Positions 5,101 to 5,589 of a DNA stretch of 5,589 bases are shown piece after piece (the stretch's first letter is position 1; every line of letters starts with the position of its first letter). Origin of the DNA: Patescibacteria group bacterium UBA4664 (lineage in GTDB: Bacteria; Patescibacteriota; Saccharimonadia; CAILAD01; BJGX01); NCBI GenBank assembly GCA_943353705.1, contig CALRAY010000031.1, positions 1 through 5,589 on the forward strand. The letters are read 5' to 3'. Position numbers and translations under genes: made by a program. A model generated the notes under the pieces. It was not told where the DNA came from and did no database searches. It worked only from the letters and a program-made list of their open reading frames with translations.

Positions 5101-5589
5101 TGGCACAGCTAATTTCCGAACTACGTGACGGCCTAATTATTACAAAGCGCAACATAATGCGCTACATCAGATTACCCCAGCTCATTGTCATATCTTCAAT
5201 CCAGCCAATAATGTTTTTAACCTTGTTTAATTTTGTATTCGGAGGGGCGCTTGGTGCAGCAGCCGGCGTAGACTATATTAACTTTCTTTTGCCAGGAATT
5301 ATGGTTCAGACAATATTATTTGGGGCATTACAAACAGGCATTGGCTTATCGAGAGATTTGAACGCCGGGATAATTGATCGCTTCAGGAGCTTACCGATGA
5401 GCCGAAGCGCAGTGCTGACCGGCCGCACAACTGCTGATCTAATACGTAACACATCGACTGCCATGATACTGCTTATTACTGGCTTCGCTTACGGATTCCG
5501 TTTTCAAAATGGCACCCTAGATGCTTTTATCATGGTGCTTATGATAGTTGCGTTCGGATATGCTTTCTCTTGGGTTGCGGCATTTATTG
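5100..5589 (+). CDS. DrrB-family ABC-2 type permease (3' partial)
   Basis: Membrane subunit of the exporter driven by the preceding ATPase. Translation from 5100 gives 163 complete codons, beginning MAQLISELRDGLIITKRNIM, and is open at the window end; full-length relatives have roughly 250-280 residues, so about the last third is missing. Visible helices lie at about 27-49, 58-80, 113-133 and 140-163. The ABC-2 hallmarks are FNFVFGGAL (43-51), YINFLLPGIMVQT (59-71) and the cytoplasmic coupling segment GLSRDLNAGIIDRFRSLPMSR (82-102) followed by SAVLTGR, all close to the DrrB consensus. The start overlaps the ATPase stop by one base (TAATG) and has a good Shine-Dalgarno, so the pair is translationally coupled and likely made in fixed ratio. 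Confidence 0.93.
   Translation, partial: MAQLISELRDGLIITKRNIMRYIRLPQLIVISSIQPIMFLTLFNFVFGGALGAAAGVDYINFLLPGIMVQTILFGALQTGIGLSRDLNAGIIDRFRSLPMSRSAVLTGRTTADLIRNTSTAMILLITGFAYGFRFQNGTLDAFIMVLMIVAFGYAFSWVAAFI

Noticed and set aside
1..5589. CRISPR array, tRNA, rRNA, transposon ends or prophage att sites
   Set aside because: No regularly spaced repeats, RNA-gene signatures or inverted-repeat ends were seen; the only notable repeat is the 23-bp pair at 3378 and 4123.

Overview
The window carries six protein-coding genes, all on the + strand. The first is cut at its 5' end and the last at its 3' end. There is also one short, broken-looking reading frame. No rRNA, tRNA, CRISPR array, transposase or clear intrinsic terminator was seen. 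The gene set suggests a small-genome, single-membrane-type bacterium of the Patescibacteria/CPR, most likely a Saccharibacteria (TM7) relative. Pointers to this are moderately low GC by eye with heavy use of ATA (Ile) and AGA/AGG (Arg), tightly packed genes, a MacB-type ATPase/FtsX-like permease pair, an actinobacterial-style MarP protease, and a DrrAB-type exporter. UGA acts as a stop (end of the first gene) and is not read through, so the code is standard bacterial (table 11) and not the Gracilibacteria/Absconditabacteria code. The lineage is an inference from gene content; no marker gene is present.

Region 1 (1-2065) is an ABC system of the LolCDE/MacB type. An ATPase and a four-helix permease with a large extracytoplasmic domain overlap by ATGA, so they are translationally coupled. 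Region 2 (2103-3269) follows after only 37 bases and is probably co-transcribed. It encodes a membrane serine protease with four N-terminal helices (CvpA/colicin V-production-like) and a trypsin-like domain. The catalytic triad and a pair of cysteines match the layout of mycobacterial MarP.

Region 3 (3270-4122) is the least ordinary part. An AT-rich gap with promoter-like -10 boxes leads to a 12-codon mini-ORF. Its first 23 bases are an exact copy of the start of the ABC ATPase gene 745 bases downstream. The mini-ORF stops two bases before the ATG of an uncharacterised four-helix membrane protein. This looks like a duplication scar or a leader peptide, with the membrane-protein gene sitting between the two copies.

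Region 4 (4123-5589) is a DrrA-type ATPase and a DrrB-type ABC-2 permease overlapping by one base (TAATG). This is a classic two-gene exporter of drugs, lipids or other hydrophobic compounds; the substrate cannot be read from sequence. The window as a whole looks like an envelope/export neighbourhood: two different ABC systems, an envelope protease and an orphan membrane protein.
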